This document shows, piece by piece, positions 1-8,696 of a DNA stretch of 14,149 nucleotides. The number at the start of each line of letters is the position of its first letter. The stretch's first letter is position 1. A model generated the notes under the pieces. That model searched no databases. It was not told the DNA's origin and was given only the letters and a program-made list of their open reading frames with translations. The position numbers were made by a program, and so were the translations under genes. The stretch spans positions 1 to 14,149 of the forward strand of contig JASHOI010000124.1 of assembly GCA_030041195.1 (NCBI GenBank). The letters run 5' to 3'. The stretch is from Streptosporangiaceae bacterium (lineage in GTDB: Bacteria > Actinomycetota > Actinomycetes > Streptosporangiales > Streptosporangiaceae).

Positions 1-2120
<2,120 letters not shown>

Positions 2121-2238
2121 GGTGTCTCCATCTGTCCTTGTCTACCGTGTCCAGTCAGGAGTATGACGACGGCGGACCAGAAGACGCTTCTCGATTCCTG
2201 ACCGGCCTGGTCCAGCTCGTCCGGGGAGGAGACCTGAA

Positions 2239-2676
2239 ATGAGCGAGAGGTACGAGGGGTTCACGGACGAAGAACGAGCCGCGATGAAGGATCGCGCCGA
2301 GGAGCTCAAGTCGGGCGCCCGCCGCGGCTCGCGCGGGGCCAAGGCGGACGGGGAAAGCGAGGTGCTCGCGAAGATCGCCGAGATGCCGGAACGGGATCGG
2401 GTCATGGGCGAGCGGCTCCACGCGATCATCAGGGCCAGCGCGCCGGCCCTGTCGCCGAGGACTTGGTACGGGATGCCCGCCTATGCCAAGGATGGCCAGG
2501 TCATCTGCTTCTTCCAGAGCGCGCAGAAGTTCAAGACGAGGTACGCGACGCTCGGCTTCAGCGACAAGGCGAACCTCGACGACGGCACCATGTGGCCGAC
2601 CTACTACGCCCTGGCGGAGCTGACCGCTGCCACCGAGGCGAGAATCGGCGCGCTGGTCAAGAAAGCGGTGAGCTAG
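2239..2676 (+). CDS. DUF1801-family protein (YdhG-like), 145 aa
   Basis: Small soluble protein. The C-terminal two thirds match the DUF1801/YdhG fold: a TWYGMPAY motif (around residues 75-82) followed by the GQVICFF strand, a [11 protein letters not shown] segment and a helical C-terminus. The first 40 residues are charged and look unstructured, as in many actinobacterial members. A Bacillus relative (Fra/YdhG) has been described as an iron chaperone, but function in actinobacteria is not established and nothing here shows iron ligands. ATG start supported by an excellent GGGGAGGAG about seven bases upstream. Its TAG stop shares the CTAG tetranucleotide with the stop of the converging transporter gene. 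Confidence 0.85.
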   Translation: MSERYEGFTDEERAAMKDRAEELKSGARRGSRGAKADGESEVLAKIAEMPERDRVMGERLHAIIRASAPALSPRTWYGMPAYAKDGQVICFFQSAQKFKTRYATLGFSDKANLDDGTMWPTYYALAELTAATEARIGALVKKAVS

Positions 2677-3266
2677 CCAAGGGCCGCCAGGGCGGTGTAG
2701 ACGCCGAGGCCGAGCATGATCGTCGCGGTGATCCGCTGGATCCAGGTCATCGGGATCAGCTGCAGGCTCTTGGCGCCGACGCTGACCGCGACGGCCGCGA
2801 CCGCCCACAAGCCCAGCGTCGCCCCGGCGAAAACCAGCAGCGGGTCGTACCTGGCGGCCAGGTTTGCGGTGGTCAGCTGCGTGATGTCGCCCCACTCGGC
2901 GAGGAACACCACCCCGAAGCTCGCCCCGGCGACCCGCAGGAACGAGGGGGCGCGGCCACCCTGGCGGGCGGCGTCCGTGCCGTCTCGGTGCTGCGGCCTG
3001 AAGCTGGTCGCCCACAGGTAACCCGACCCGGCCAGGAACAGGCCGGCCACCACCGCGTCGACGACGTGATGCGGGAGCAAAGCCAGCAGCCGCCCGGCGG
3101 TGACGGCTATGGCCATGTGGACCGCGAACGCGGCCGCCGCCCCGGCCCACACCCAGGACGGCCGGTACCGGGTGCCCAGGACCAGCGATGCGAACATCGA
3201 CTTATCCGGGAGTTCGGCCAGGAACGCGAGGACGAACGCAGTGCCGATCACTGCGACATACGGCAT
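2673..3266 (-). CDS. GDT1/UPF0016 (TMEM165-like) transporter, probable Mn2+ exporter
   Basis: A 197-residue polytopic membrane protein with the two-fold repeat of the GDT1 family. Each half carries an acidic motif in its first helix: ELPDKS (18-23) and EWGDIT (124-129). The family consensus is ExGD(K/R)(T/S), so repeat one has Pro for Gly and repeat two has Ile for the basic residue. About six helices, with a charged cytoplasmic loop at 90-107. Family members move Mn2+/Ca2+ in exchange for H+; bacterial members such as Vibrio MneA export Mn2+. The yybP-ykoY Mn2+ riboswitch directly upstream strongly supports manganese export here. ATG start with GGAGG six bases upstream. Converges with the DUF1801 gene with a four-base overlap. 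Confidence 0.93.
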   Translation of the reverse strand: MPYVAVIGTAFVLAFLAELPDKSMFASLVLGTRYRPSWVWAGAAAAFAVHMAIAVTAGRLLALLPHHVVDAVVAGLFLAGSGYLWATSFRPQHRDGTDAARQGGRAPSFLRVAGASFGVVFLAEWGDITQLTTANLAARYDPLLVFAGATLGLWAVAAVAVSVGAKSLQLIPMTWIQRITATIMLGLGVYTALAALG

Positions 3267-3286
3267 GAGGCCTCCGGTCGGTCAAC

Positions 3287-3315
3287 CCGGCCGGGAAAAG
3301 GGAAGCTCCGGCCGG
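3287..3315 (-). promoter_or_regulatory. Candidate expression-platform hairpin of the Mn riboswitch
   Basis: Two copies of CCGGCCGG (3315-3308 and 3294-3287 on the minus strand) flank a 13-base loop and can form an 8-bp GC stem between the aptamer and the ribosome-binding site GGAGG. No U-run follows, so control at translation initiation or by Rho is more likely than intrinsic termination. The SD itself lies in the self-complementary GAGGCCTC next to the start codon. Confidence 0.4.
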
Positions 3316-3317
3316 AT

Positions 3318-3429
3318 CTGCTCAACAGCCGAAGGTCTCGTCCACCACGTGCCGTGGCCCGGCGGCCGGGCGCATCTGCACGCCGGTATGTCGGCCAGCC
3401 GACGAGGGACTACTCCCCTTCACTAGCAG
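3318..3429 (-). ncRNA. yybP-ykoY manganese riboswitch aptamer
   Basis: Read on the minus strand, the leader contains the hallmark AAGGGGAGUAG (3420-3410) and the partner GAGACCUUC (3339-3331), as in the E. coli alx and mntP leaders. Helix P1 forms from GAAGG (3421-3417) with CCUUC (3335-3331), extended by CUGCU (3429-3425) with AGCAG (3322-3318). A second helix CUCGUC (3406-3401) with GACGAG (3342-3337) follows, and a GACAUACCGG loop sequence (3392-3383) sits in the distal arm. This class binds Mn2+ and turns on Mn exporters. It ends 51 bases before the GDT1-family start. Recognised from motif and pairing by hand; no covariance search was run. Confidence 0.85.
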
Positions 3430-3457
3430 CTTATCTGGTCTCATCCGGCACGGACAA
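3430..3457 (-). promoter_or_regulatory. Candidate promoter of the riboswitch-GDT1 unit
   Basis: TTGTCC (3457-3452), a 16-base spacer and GATAAG (3435-3430) lie just upstream of the aptamer. The transcript would begin within the first bases of helix P1, which fits a riboswitch at the 5' end of the mRNA. The match to consensus is moderate. Confidence 0.45.
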
Positions 3458-3470
3458 ATAACCGGGCAAG

Positions 3471-3489
3471 GCGGAGCCGACGGCTCCGC
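3471..3489. terminator. GC-rich hairpin between riboswitch promoter and Xre unit
   Basis: GCGGAGCC and GGCTCCGC form an 8-bp stem around a 3-base loop. No T-run follows on either strand. It may act with the stronger hairpin at 3530-3557 to insulate the two minus-strand units. Confidence 0.35.
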
Positions 3490-3529
3490 GGGGCGTGGCA
3501 GGCGGGCCGCGCGACCCCGGAGCTGGGGC

Positions 3530-3557
3530 GGGCAGAGGGACCGTAATCCCTCTGCCC
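3530..3557 (-). terminator. Terminator hairpin behind the Xre/membrane-protein unit
   Basis: A perfect 11-bp stem, GGGCAGAGGGA (3530-3540) with TCCCTCTGCCC (3547-3557), around a 6-base loop. It lies eight bases after the stop codon of the membrane protein gene, the expected place for a terminator. It lacks a clear U-run, which is common in actinobacteria. Confidence 0.7.
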
Positions 3558-3564
3558 AAGCCGG

Positions 3565-3972
3565 TTAGTCTTCTCGTGCGATGCCGCCGGTGGCCAGGCC
3601 GAGCAGGTAGCCGGCGGCGGTGACCGCGAGGATGACCAGGAACGGCCACCACCAGGTCGCCTTGACCGCGACCGCCACGGTCAGGCCGATGAACGCGGCG
3701 GTCATGGCGAGCCGCCCGGTCAGCGCCCACGACCGCGCGCTGAGCTGCTTCTGGCGCTCATCGGCCCGGGACCCGGCCAGCGCTCCCGCGTCGGCGTCTT
3801 CCCCGGCCACCAGGTAAACCCACAGCGCCCGGGTCACCGCGATGACACCGAACACGGTGGTCCACAGCGCCCAGTGCGGGCCGCCGCGGACAGCCCATGC
3901 GGCGGTGAACACCGCCCCGGCCACAATTACCCCTGCGGGCTTGCGCCAGCGGGGCCCGATGAAGCTGATCAT
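3565..3972 (-). CDS. Small four-helix membrane protein paired with an Xre regulator
   Basis: 135 residues with hydrophobic segments at about 12-29, 34-56, 86-103 and 107-127. Between helices two and three is a charged cytoplasmic stretch with DERQKQLSARSWALTGR (71-87); a DERxxxI/L...A motif at this position is seen in DUF2178-like membrane proteins, which are commonly encoded next to small Xre repressors. Function is unknown; a sensor or partner role for the regulator is only inferred from the pairing. The ATG overlaps the TGA of the upstream xre gene (ATGA, 3969-3972), so translation is probably coupled. A strong hairpin follows the stop. Confidence 0.75.
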   Translation of the reverse strand: MISFIGPRWRKPAGVIVAGAVFTAAWAVRGGPHWALWTTVFGVIAVTRALWVYLVAGEDADAGALAGSRADERQKQLSARSWALTGRLAMTAAFIGLTVAVAVKATWWWPFLVILAVTAAGYLLGLATGGIARED

Positions 3973-4178
3973 CTGCCCGCCTCCTCATCGTCGGGGTCGA
4001 ACATCTTGTCGACCGTCAGGTCGAAGAACCGGGCGATCGCGAACGCCAGCGGCAGCGACGGCAGGTACCGGCCGCTCTCGATGGAGATCACCGTCTGGCG
4101 CGACACGCCGAGTGCCGCCGCCAGGTCAGCCTGGGACAGTCCTTGCTGGGTGCGCTGCTCTCGGACCCGATTCCGCAT
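3969..4178 (-). CDS. Small Xre-family (HTH_3) transcriptional regulator, 69 aa
   Basis: A single helix-turn-helix domain, about residues 5-60. LSQADLAAALGV (14-25) is helix two and SRQTVISIESGR (26-37) the turn and recognition helix, followed by the family's PSLPLAFAIARFFDLTVDKMF tail. No sensor domain, as in the short repressors that control themselves and a neighbouring membrane protein. The start codon lies seven bases after a candidate -10 (TACCTT), which suggests a leaderless mRNA; AAAGG at 4194-4190 is a poor, distant alternative SD. A perfect palindrome covers the -10, so autorepression is likely. Overlaps the downstream gene by ATGA. Confidence 0.9.
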   Translation of the reverse strand: MRNRVREQRTQQGLSQADLAAALGVSRQTVISIESGRYLPSLPLAFAIARFFDLTVDKMFDPDDEEAGR

Positions 4179-4180
4179 GA

Positions 4181-4198
4181 TGTAAAGGTACCTTTACA
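4181..4198. promoter_or_regulatory. 18-bp perfect palindrome, probable Xre operator
   Basis: TGTAAAGGTACCTTTACA is a perfect inverted repeat ending two bases before the xre start codon. It contains the candidate -10 hexamer TACCTT on the minus strand. A further copy of its half-site, ACCTTTAC, occurs at 4218-4225 (28 bases from the one at 4190-4197), next to the -35. A dimeric HTH repressor bound here would block RNA polymerase. Confidence 0.75.
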
Positions 4199-4214
4199 CA
4201 GCCCCGGATGTCAA
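4185..4214 (-). promoter_or_regulatory. Promoter of the xre unit
   Basis: Consensus TTGACA (4214-4209), 18-base spacer, TACCTT (4190-4185), then six bases to the ATG at 4178. Transcription should start at or beside the A of the start codon. Confidence 0.65.
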
Positions 4215-4241
4215 GCGACCTTTACCTGCCCGTTCCATGGT

Positions 4242-4254
4242 TGCTCGCCGAGCA
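4242..4254. repeat. Short inverted repeat in the hydrolase-xre gap
   Basis: TGCTCG-C-CGAGCA, thirteen bases. It sits in the 172-bp gap between the hydrolase stop and the xre start, upstream of the xre promoter. It may be part of a terminator for the hydrolase or a second operator. Nothing else is recognised in this gap. Confidence 0.3.
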
Positions 4255-4350
4255 GTGCCCGGGGCTGGCGAGGATGCGGTGCCACGCGCCGCCCCGCGGC
4301 AGGTCCCACTCCGCCGCTCTGGAAGCGAAGGTCGCTCTGCGCGCTGGTCG

Positions 4351-5262
4351 TCACCGAACACGCCCGCTCCCTCGGAGCTGGTCCTTGAGCCACGCGTACG
4401 CGGCGGCGCGATTGCTGTCCTCGATGTTGGTGTGATCCTCGTCGGCGGGAAAGTGGGTGATGACACGCGGTATCCGTTCTGCCAGCCAGCGCGCGTGGGC
4501 GACCGGGAGGAAATCCTTCAGCCCGTGCCACAGGGCGACGGGAGCACGGATATCGGCGAGGCCGAACCGCCACGGAAGATAGAAAGCGACGTGGTCGTCC
4601 CAGGACCCATCGTCGTCAAATGAGCCCTGGTCATCCGCGCGGAGCACGTCCCGGTGGCAGGCGGCGAGGTACTCGGCCCGCTCGCGGCTGTGTGCGGCGT
4701 CCCGTTCCGCCCGCTCACCCCATCTCTGCAGCCACCATTCCGGGGTGCCGCGCTCTGCGAGCGTGATCGCCGAATGCGCGTGAAATTCGGCTCGTGCCTG
4801 CTCCGGCTCCTCAAAGAGCTTCCGGATCGTTTCGCGCGTCCCTTCGCCGAGACCTTCGGCGAAGTCGAGCCCGGGCTCCCCGTACGGCCCGACCGAGGCG
4901 AAGACGCACACGGCAGCGATCGTGTCCGGCATCGTGGCCGCTGCGGCCAGGGCGTAGGGCCCGCCACCGGAAGACCCCCACGCCGCCGCGCGCGAGATGC
5001 CCAGCTCCGCTGTGATCGCCCGCAGATCGTCGGCACAGTCAGCGATCACCCGGCCTGGCCGGCCGGTGGACCCGCCGCAGCCGGGACGGTCGTAGCCGAT
5101 GAGCCGGAAACCCAGGTCGCGGCCCTCGCGTACGGCCGGCGGGAACAGGTGCCGGCAGCCAGCCCCGTTCATCATGATGATCGGAAAGCCGGACCCAGGG
5201 CCGGGGTCTTCGACCGCGATGTCCCTGCCACCAGCCTTGATGATCACTGGATCGGGAAACAC
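4351..5262 (-). CDS. Alpha/beta hydrolase, 303 aa
   Basis: Alpha/beta-hydrolase fold. Strand/oxyanion region PIIMMNGAGC (27-36), GYDRPGCGGST (56-66), nucleophile elbow GSSGG with Ser98, acid Asp250 in HGLKDFLPV, and His277 in DEDHTN. A helical cap of about 100 residues lies between the nucleophile and the acid. The closest general type is the proline-iminopeptidase/haloperoxidase-like group with unknown substrate. Start: GTG at 5262. There is no Shine-Dalgarno sequence, but a promoter places transcription at this codon, suggesting a leaderless message. Divergent from the decarboxylase gene; its own unit, upstream of the xre pair. Confidence 0.88.
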   Translation of the reverse strand: MFPDPVIIKAGGRDIAVEDPGPGSGFPIIMMNGAGCRHLFPPAVREGRDLGFRLIGYDRPGCGGSTGRPGRVIADCADDLRAITAELGISRAAAWGSSGGGPYALAAAATMPDTIAAVCVFASVGPYGEPGLDFAEGLGEGTRETIRKLFEEPEQARAEFHAHSAITLAERGTPEWWLQRWGERAERDAAHSRERAEYLAACHRDVLRADDQGSFDDDGSWDDHVAFYLPWRFGLADIRAPVALWHGLKDFLPVAHARWLAERIPRVITHFPADEDHTNIEDSNRAAAYAWLKDQLRGSGRVR

Positions 5263-5268
5263 CAGGCG

Positions 5269-5297
5269 AATGTAACCAGGCCCGTTGTGGTCGCCAA
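5269..5297 (-). promoter_or_regulatory. Promoter of the alpha/beta hydrolase, leaderless type
   Basis: TTGGCG (5297-5292), 17-base spacer, TACATT (5274-5269), six bases, then the GTG start at 5262. The spacing is the same as at the xre promoter. Confidence 0.6.
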
Positions 5298-5466
5298 CCG
5301 ATTTTCAAGCCAGCCGGGCCCGGCGGGCACGCCCGGCGCGCACGAGAATGTGCAAGGTAATCCGGAAATCGGCTGGCGCACCGGGCGAATTTTGCGTTCC
5401 CGCAGTTCGCCACGCGGGTCGTCGGGCCGTAACCAGAAAGCGCGCCGTGACGGGCGCCGTTCGCAG

Positions 5467-5479
5467 TGTGAGCCTCACA
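5467..5479. promoter_or_regulatory. TGTGA-N3-TCACA inverted repeat, possible operator
   Basis: TGTGAGCCTCACA lies about 45 bases upstream of the candidate -35 of the decarboxylase gene, in the roughly 330-bp divergent region 5263-5597. The site could bind a dimeric regulator for either gene. The 3-base centre is shorter than a CRP/FNR site. The rest of 5298-5520 shows no gene or recognisable site. Confidence 0.35.
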
Positions 5480-5520
5480 TGCCGCGGGTAACTGGCTGTC
5501 GTGAGCCACGGCTGGCTCTG

Positions 5521-5548
5521 TTGGCAACCTCAAAGCAACGACTAGTAC
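5521..5548 (+). promoter_or_regulatory. Candidate promoter of the decarboxylase
   Basis: TTGGCA (5521-5526), 16-base spacer, TAGTAC (5543-5548). The final base of the -10 departs from consensus, so this is tentative. A start about seven bases on would place the hairpin at 5551-5580 at or near the 5' end of the mRNA. Confidence 0.35.
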
Positions 5549-5550
5549 GG

Positions 5551-5580
5551 CAGGCGTTCCGGTGAGAACGGAAGCGCCTG
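5551..5580 (+). promoter_or_regulatory. Hairpin in the 5' leader of the decarboxylase
   Basis: CAGGCG (5551-5556) pairs with CGCCTG (5575-5580), and TTCCG (5557-5561) with CGGAA (5569-5573), leaving one bulged G and a seven-base loop. It ends five bases before the SD (GGGGGGA) of the GTG start at 5598. It could stabilise the mRNA or act in control. An attenuator is less likely because no T-run follows. Confidence 0.5.
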
Positions 5581-5597
5581 GTCTCGGGGGGATTTAA

Positions 5598-7358
5598 GTG
5601 ACAACTTCGATGGCTGAGCGGGCCACCGCTACGTCCGGGCAGATGGGGCCGGGCGCAGAGAGCTTGACGATGACGGTCGGGGAGTTTCTGCTCCGGCGGA
5701 TCCGGGAGGCCGGCGTCCGGCATGCGTTTGGCGTGCCCGGCGACTTCAACCTCGAACTGCTGCAGCAGATCGAGGACACCGGCACGCTGGAGTGGATGGG
5801 GACGTGCAACGAACTGAACGCGTCTTACGCGGCGGACGGCTACGGGCGGCTGAATGGCATGGCCGCGCTGATCGTGACGCAGGCCGTGGGTGCCCTGAGC
5901 GCGATCAACGGGGTCGCCGGTTCGTACAGCGAGCACGTCCCGGTGATCTGCATCTGCGGGTCGATACCGTACCGGTCCATCGAGCGCGGCCTGGGGATGC
6001 ACCACACCATGGCCGACGGAACCTGGGACCGGTTCATCAGCGCCTACGCGCAGGTCACCGTCGCGCAGGCCCGGCTGTCCCCGGACAACGCGGTCACCGA
6101 GATCGACCGGCTGATCCGCGCGGCCTGGCACGACAAGCTCCCGGTGTACATGGAGGTTCCCTCCGATATCGCTTACCTCGAGATCGAGGTTCCGGCGACG
6201 CCGCTGATGCTCGAAGAACCGCCGTCAGACCCGGAACGGCTGCGGTCGTGCGCGGCGGCGATCGCGGGCCGGCTGTCGGACGCCAAGTCACCGGCGATCC
6301 TGGTCGACCTGGACGCCGACCGGTTCGGCGTCGCGACCGAGATCATGGGGCTGGCGGAGAAGATGCAGCTTCCGGTGGCCGTCGCCGCACCGGCCAAGGC
6401 GGTGATCGACGAGACGTTCCCGTATTACGTCGGCATGTACAACGGCAAGGCAAGCCAGCCGCACGTGCGCGAGACCGTCGAGAACAGCGACTGCCTGCTC
6501 TCCATCAATTACCGGCCGATCGACCTGGACTCGGGCAGCTTCACCGCATCGCTGCCGGCCGGAATGATCCATGCCCGCGGGCACTCGGTGGACGTCGGGA
6601 ATGACAACTACCAGGCGGTCACGCTCAAAGAGGTCTTGCGCGGCGTCACCGACATGGTCCCGCAAGTCACGAACCGCAACACCCGCAGCTTCATGGCTTC
6701 GGCGGCAAACGGCAATCATGCCGACGGCTCGGCGAAGCTGACTCAGGCGGCGTACTGGCAGGCCATCCAGGGCTACATCCGTTCCGGGGACGTGCTGATC
6801 GCCGAGGACGGCACGTCTTACGCCGCGCAAGGGCTGAGCCTCCCGCCGAACTGCACCTTCGTCTCGCAGGTCATCTGGGGCTCGATCGGCTACACGGTCG
6901 GGTCGCTGCTCGGCACGCTGACCGCGGCGCCGGAGCGCCGCCACCTGCTGTTCGTCGGCGACGGCTCGTTCCAGCTCACGGCGCAGGAGCTGTCAACGAT
7001 GCTGCGGCACGACTACAAGCCGGTGATCTTCCTGATCAACAACGGCGGGTACACCGTGGAGCGCGGCTACCTCGGCAAGAACGCGCGTTACAACGACATC
7101 GCGACGTGGGCTTACGCGGATCTGCCCAAGCTGTTCCGGCCCGATACCACGGCGCGGTCGTTCGTGGTCAAGACCATCGCCGACCTGGAGGAGGCCCTCA
7201 GCGCGCCGAACGACAGGCTCATCTTCATCGAATCGGTCATGGATTCGCACGACTCTCCCGACCCGGTCATCTTGGGAGGCAACACCGGCGCGGAGCTCGA
7301 CTACGGGCCTCGCGGCCCGCAGCACCGCGGCAACATGCAGCTGCGGCCAGCCACCTGA
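5598..7358 (+). CDS. Thiamine-diphosphate-dependent pyruvate/indolepyruvate decarboxylase
   Basis: Converts a 2-oxo acid to an aldehyde plus CO2 in the cytoplasm. 586 residues, the usual length plus about 20. All active-site residues of the pyruvate decarboxylase family are visible: Asp49 (GVPGDFN), Glu72 (CNELNAS), His135-His136 (GMHHTMAD), the thiamine-diphosphate motif GDGS (454-457) to NN (481-482), and Glu488 (GGYTVE). The HH pair separates it from acetolactate synthase and benzoylformate decarboxylase. Pyruvate, phenylpyruvate or indolepyruvate as substrate cannot be decided from sequence; no alcohol dehydrogenase or tryptophan aminotransferase gene lies beside it. GTG start chosen because a strong GGGGGGA lies seven bases upstream; ATG at 5610 is the alternative. 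Ends before a strong shared terminator. Confidence 0.95.
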   Translation: MTTSMAERATATSGQMGPGAESLTMTVGEFLLRRIREAGVRHAFGVPGDFNLELLQQIEDTGTLEWMGTCNELNASYAADGYGRLNGMAALIVTQAVGALSAINGVAGSYSEHVPVICICGSIPYRSIERGLGMHHTMADGTWDRFISAYAQVTVAQARLSPDNAVTEIDRLIRAAWHDKLPVYMEVPSDIAYLEIEVPATPLMLEEPPSDPERLRSCAAAIAGRLSDAKSPAILVDLDADRFGVATEIMGLAEKMQLPVAVAAPAKAVIDETFPYYVGMYNGKASQPHVRETVENSDCLLSINYRPIDLDSGSFTASLPAGMIHARGHSVDVGNDNYQAVTLKEVLRGVTDMVPQVTNRNTRSFMASAANGNHADGSAKLTQAAYWQAIQGYIRSGDVLIAEDGTSYAAQGLSLPPNCTFVSQVIWGSIGYTVGSLLGTLTAAPERRHLLFVGDGSFQLTAQELSTMLRHDYKPVIFLINNGGYTVERGYLGKNARYNDIATWAYADLPKLFRPDTTARSFVVKTIADLEEALSAPNDRLIFIESVMDSHDSPDPVILGGNTGAELDYGPRGPQHRGNMQLRPAT

Positions 7359-7375
7359 GCCAGCGGCTAGCCACT

Positions 7376-7411
7376 CCACGGCCCTCACGGATGCGCACGT
7401 GAGGGCCGTGG
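7376..7411. terminator. Bidirectional terminator hairpin
   Basis: A perfect 13-bp stem, CCACGGCCCTCAC (7376-7388) with GTGAGGGCCGTGG (7399-7411), around a ten-base loop. It lies 18 bases after the decarboxylase stop and contains the last codons and TGA of the opposing membrane protein gene. One structure serves both converging units. Confidence 0.8.
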
Positions 7412-8512
7412 TGAGCGGTTGCCCGGGCGGCCGAAGCGCTTCCGGTACAGGGCATAGGCCGGCAGCCCGGAGGCTAGCGGGAGCCAGTAGGAGGCGAGCC
7501 GGTAGGCGAGCGTGGCCACGACCGCGGGACCGGAACGCACCCCCGCCAGGACGAGCAAGCTGGCGAGGCTGGCCTCGACCAGGCCGAGCCCGCCGGGGGT
7601 AACCGGGATCAGCTCGAGAATGTTGGCCGCCGCGTAAGCCAGCAGCACAAGCGACGGCTGGGGGTGGGCGCCGGTGGCCTCGAGCGCCGCCAGCAGGCAG
7701 CCGTAGTCGAGGCCTACCCGGCCGATCGTGAGCGCAACGGCCTGCAGCCGCTTGGGGTCGAGGACTCGCCTGACAGTGTCCCGGTCGGCCAGCAGCCGCT
7801 GGTCCAGGCCGGTCAGCGGCGGGCGGTGGCGGACGATACGGTTGCGCAGCCACTGCAGAGCCCGGCCGATGGCCTCCAGCGGCCAGTCCGTATGCAGCGC
7901 GACCGCGACAGCGATCGCCAGCAAAACAAAGCCCCCGGCCCCCAGCTCGGCGGCGTGCGCGAGGCCCGGGCGCACCGGGATCCCGGCCAGAATGGCCGGC
8001 AGGGCGAACAGCGGCAGCGCCAGCAGCGCGCCCACGTTCAGCAGCGATACCGCGCTGAGCCCGGCGACGGCCGTGTCGGTGTCGAAGCCCGCCGCGCCGA
8101 GCATCTCGTACTGGACCGCGGCACCCGCCGCCGCGCCGCCAGGCACACTCAGCGAGATCGCGTTCCCGCTCAGCCCCGCCGTCACGACAGAAAACCACGC
8201 CGTGGTCTGCAGGGCCAGCCGCTCCAAGCCGAAATAGCAGGTAAACGACCCAATCTCGGCAACCAGGGCCACCGCCAGCCAGACAGGGTTCAGCGTTTCC
8301 AGCCGCGGCCAGGATGCCAGTACCCGGGTCAGGCTGGGCATCACCAGGTAGATCCCCAGGCCTGCGAGCGTGAGCGCGAGACCCCGCCGCAGCAGCATCC
8401 GCCACGTCGGCACGCGCGACCGGGCCGGCCGCGCGACCGGGCCGCCTCCGTGCGGATGGTCCCGGCCGCCGCCCCTGTCGCGGCGTCTGGCCCTGGTGGA
8501 GGCTGCGCTCAT
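7385..8512 (-). CDS. UPF0104/YbhN-like (LPG synthase TM) membrane protein
   Basis: 375 residues. A basic, disordered N-terminus (1-38) precedes about eight to nine transmembrane segments. The diagnostic PGGLGLVEAS motif is at 306-315, with the NAISLSVPGGAAAG segment earlier, as in flippase-like proteins and the membrane domain of lysylphosphatidylglycerol synthases. No catalytic aminoacyl-transferase domain is present, so it is the membrane part alone; lipid or glycolipid transport is a reasonable but unproven role. The reading frame stays open for 56 more codons upstream, but ATG at 8512 has AGGAGG eight bases before it and begins the homologous part, so it was chosen. Its stop lies inside the shared terminator. 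Confidence 0.88.
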   Translation of the reverse strand: MSAASTRARRRDRGGGRDHPHGGGPVARPARSRVPTWRMLLRRGLALTLAGLGIYLVMPSLTRVLASWPRLETLNPVWLAVALVAEIGSFTCYFGLERLALQTTAWFSVVTAGLSGNAISLSVPGGAAAGAAVQYEMLGAAGFDTDTAVAGLSAVSLLNVGALLALPLFALPAILAGIPVRPGLAHAAELGAGGFVLLAIAVAVALHTDWPLEAIGRALQWLRNRIVRHRPPLTGLDQRLLADRDTVRRVLDPKRLQAVALTIGRVGLDYGCLLAALEATGAHPQPSLVLLAYAAANILELIPVTPGGLGLVEASLASLLVLAGVRSGPAVVATLAYRLASYWLPLASGLPAYALYRKRFGRPGNRSPRPSRAHP

Positions 8513-8696
8513 GACCTGGGCCTCCTTCTGCCGCACGGCGTCGCCTGCGCCTCGCTCCGGCTGCCCGCGATCCGCGCGGCCGCGTTGAAACTCTAAGCGG
8601 AGAAGTTTCACGATCCGGTCATGTGCCTGCCATTGCCGGGACGCCACGGATCCGACCGGCGCAACGTGTCGTGATCGCAAAAGACACAGTCTTCGG
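8513..8696. other. Gap between SRPBCC gene and UPF0104 gene
   Basis: No gene is supported in these 184 bases. TGAAACT and AGTTTCA form a 7-bp stem with an 11-base loop (about 8586-8610). This could be a weak terminator for the arsR-SRPBCC unit or part of the promoter of the membrane protein gene. Confidence 0.4.

Noticed and set aside
2163..2201. Twelve-codon frame [12 protein letters not shown] between the UvrA-like and DUF1801 genes
   Set aside because: AGGAG is too close to its ATG for normal initiation, it has no coupling to the next start, and there is no sign of conservation.
3471..3557. CRISPR or repeat array suggested by closely spaced hairpins
   Set aside because: The two hairpins have unrelated sequences and there is no repeated unit.
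8586..8610. TGAAACT/AGTTTCA stem as an ECF sigma promoter for the UPF0104-type gene
   Set aside because: No matching -10 at the right distance; kept only as a weak hairpin.
8513..8680. 56-codon N-terminal extension of the UPF0104-type protein
   Set aside because: The extension has no family similarity, whereas ATG 8512 has AGGAGG at eight bases.
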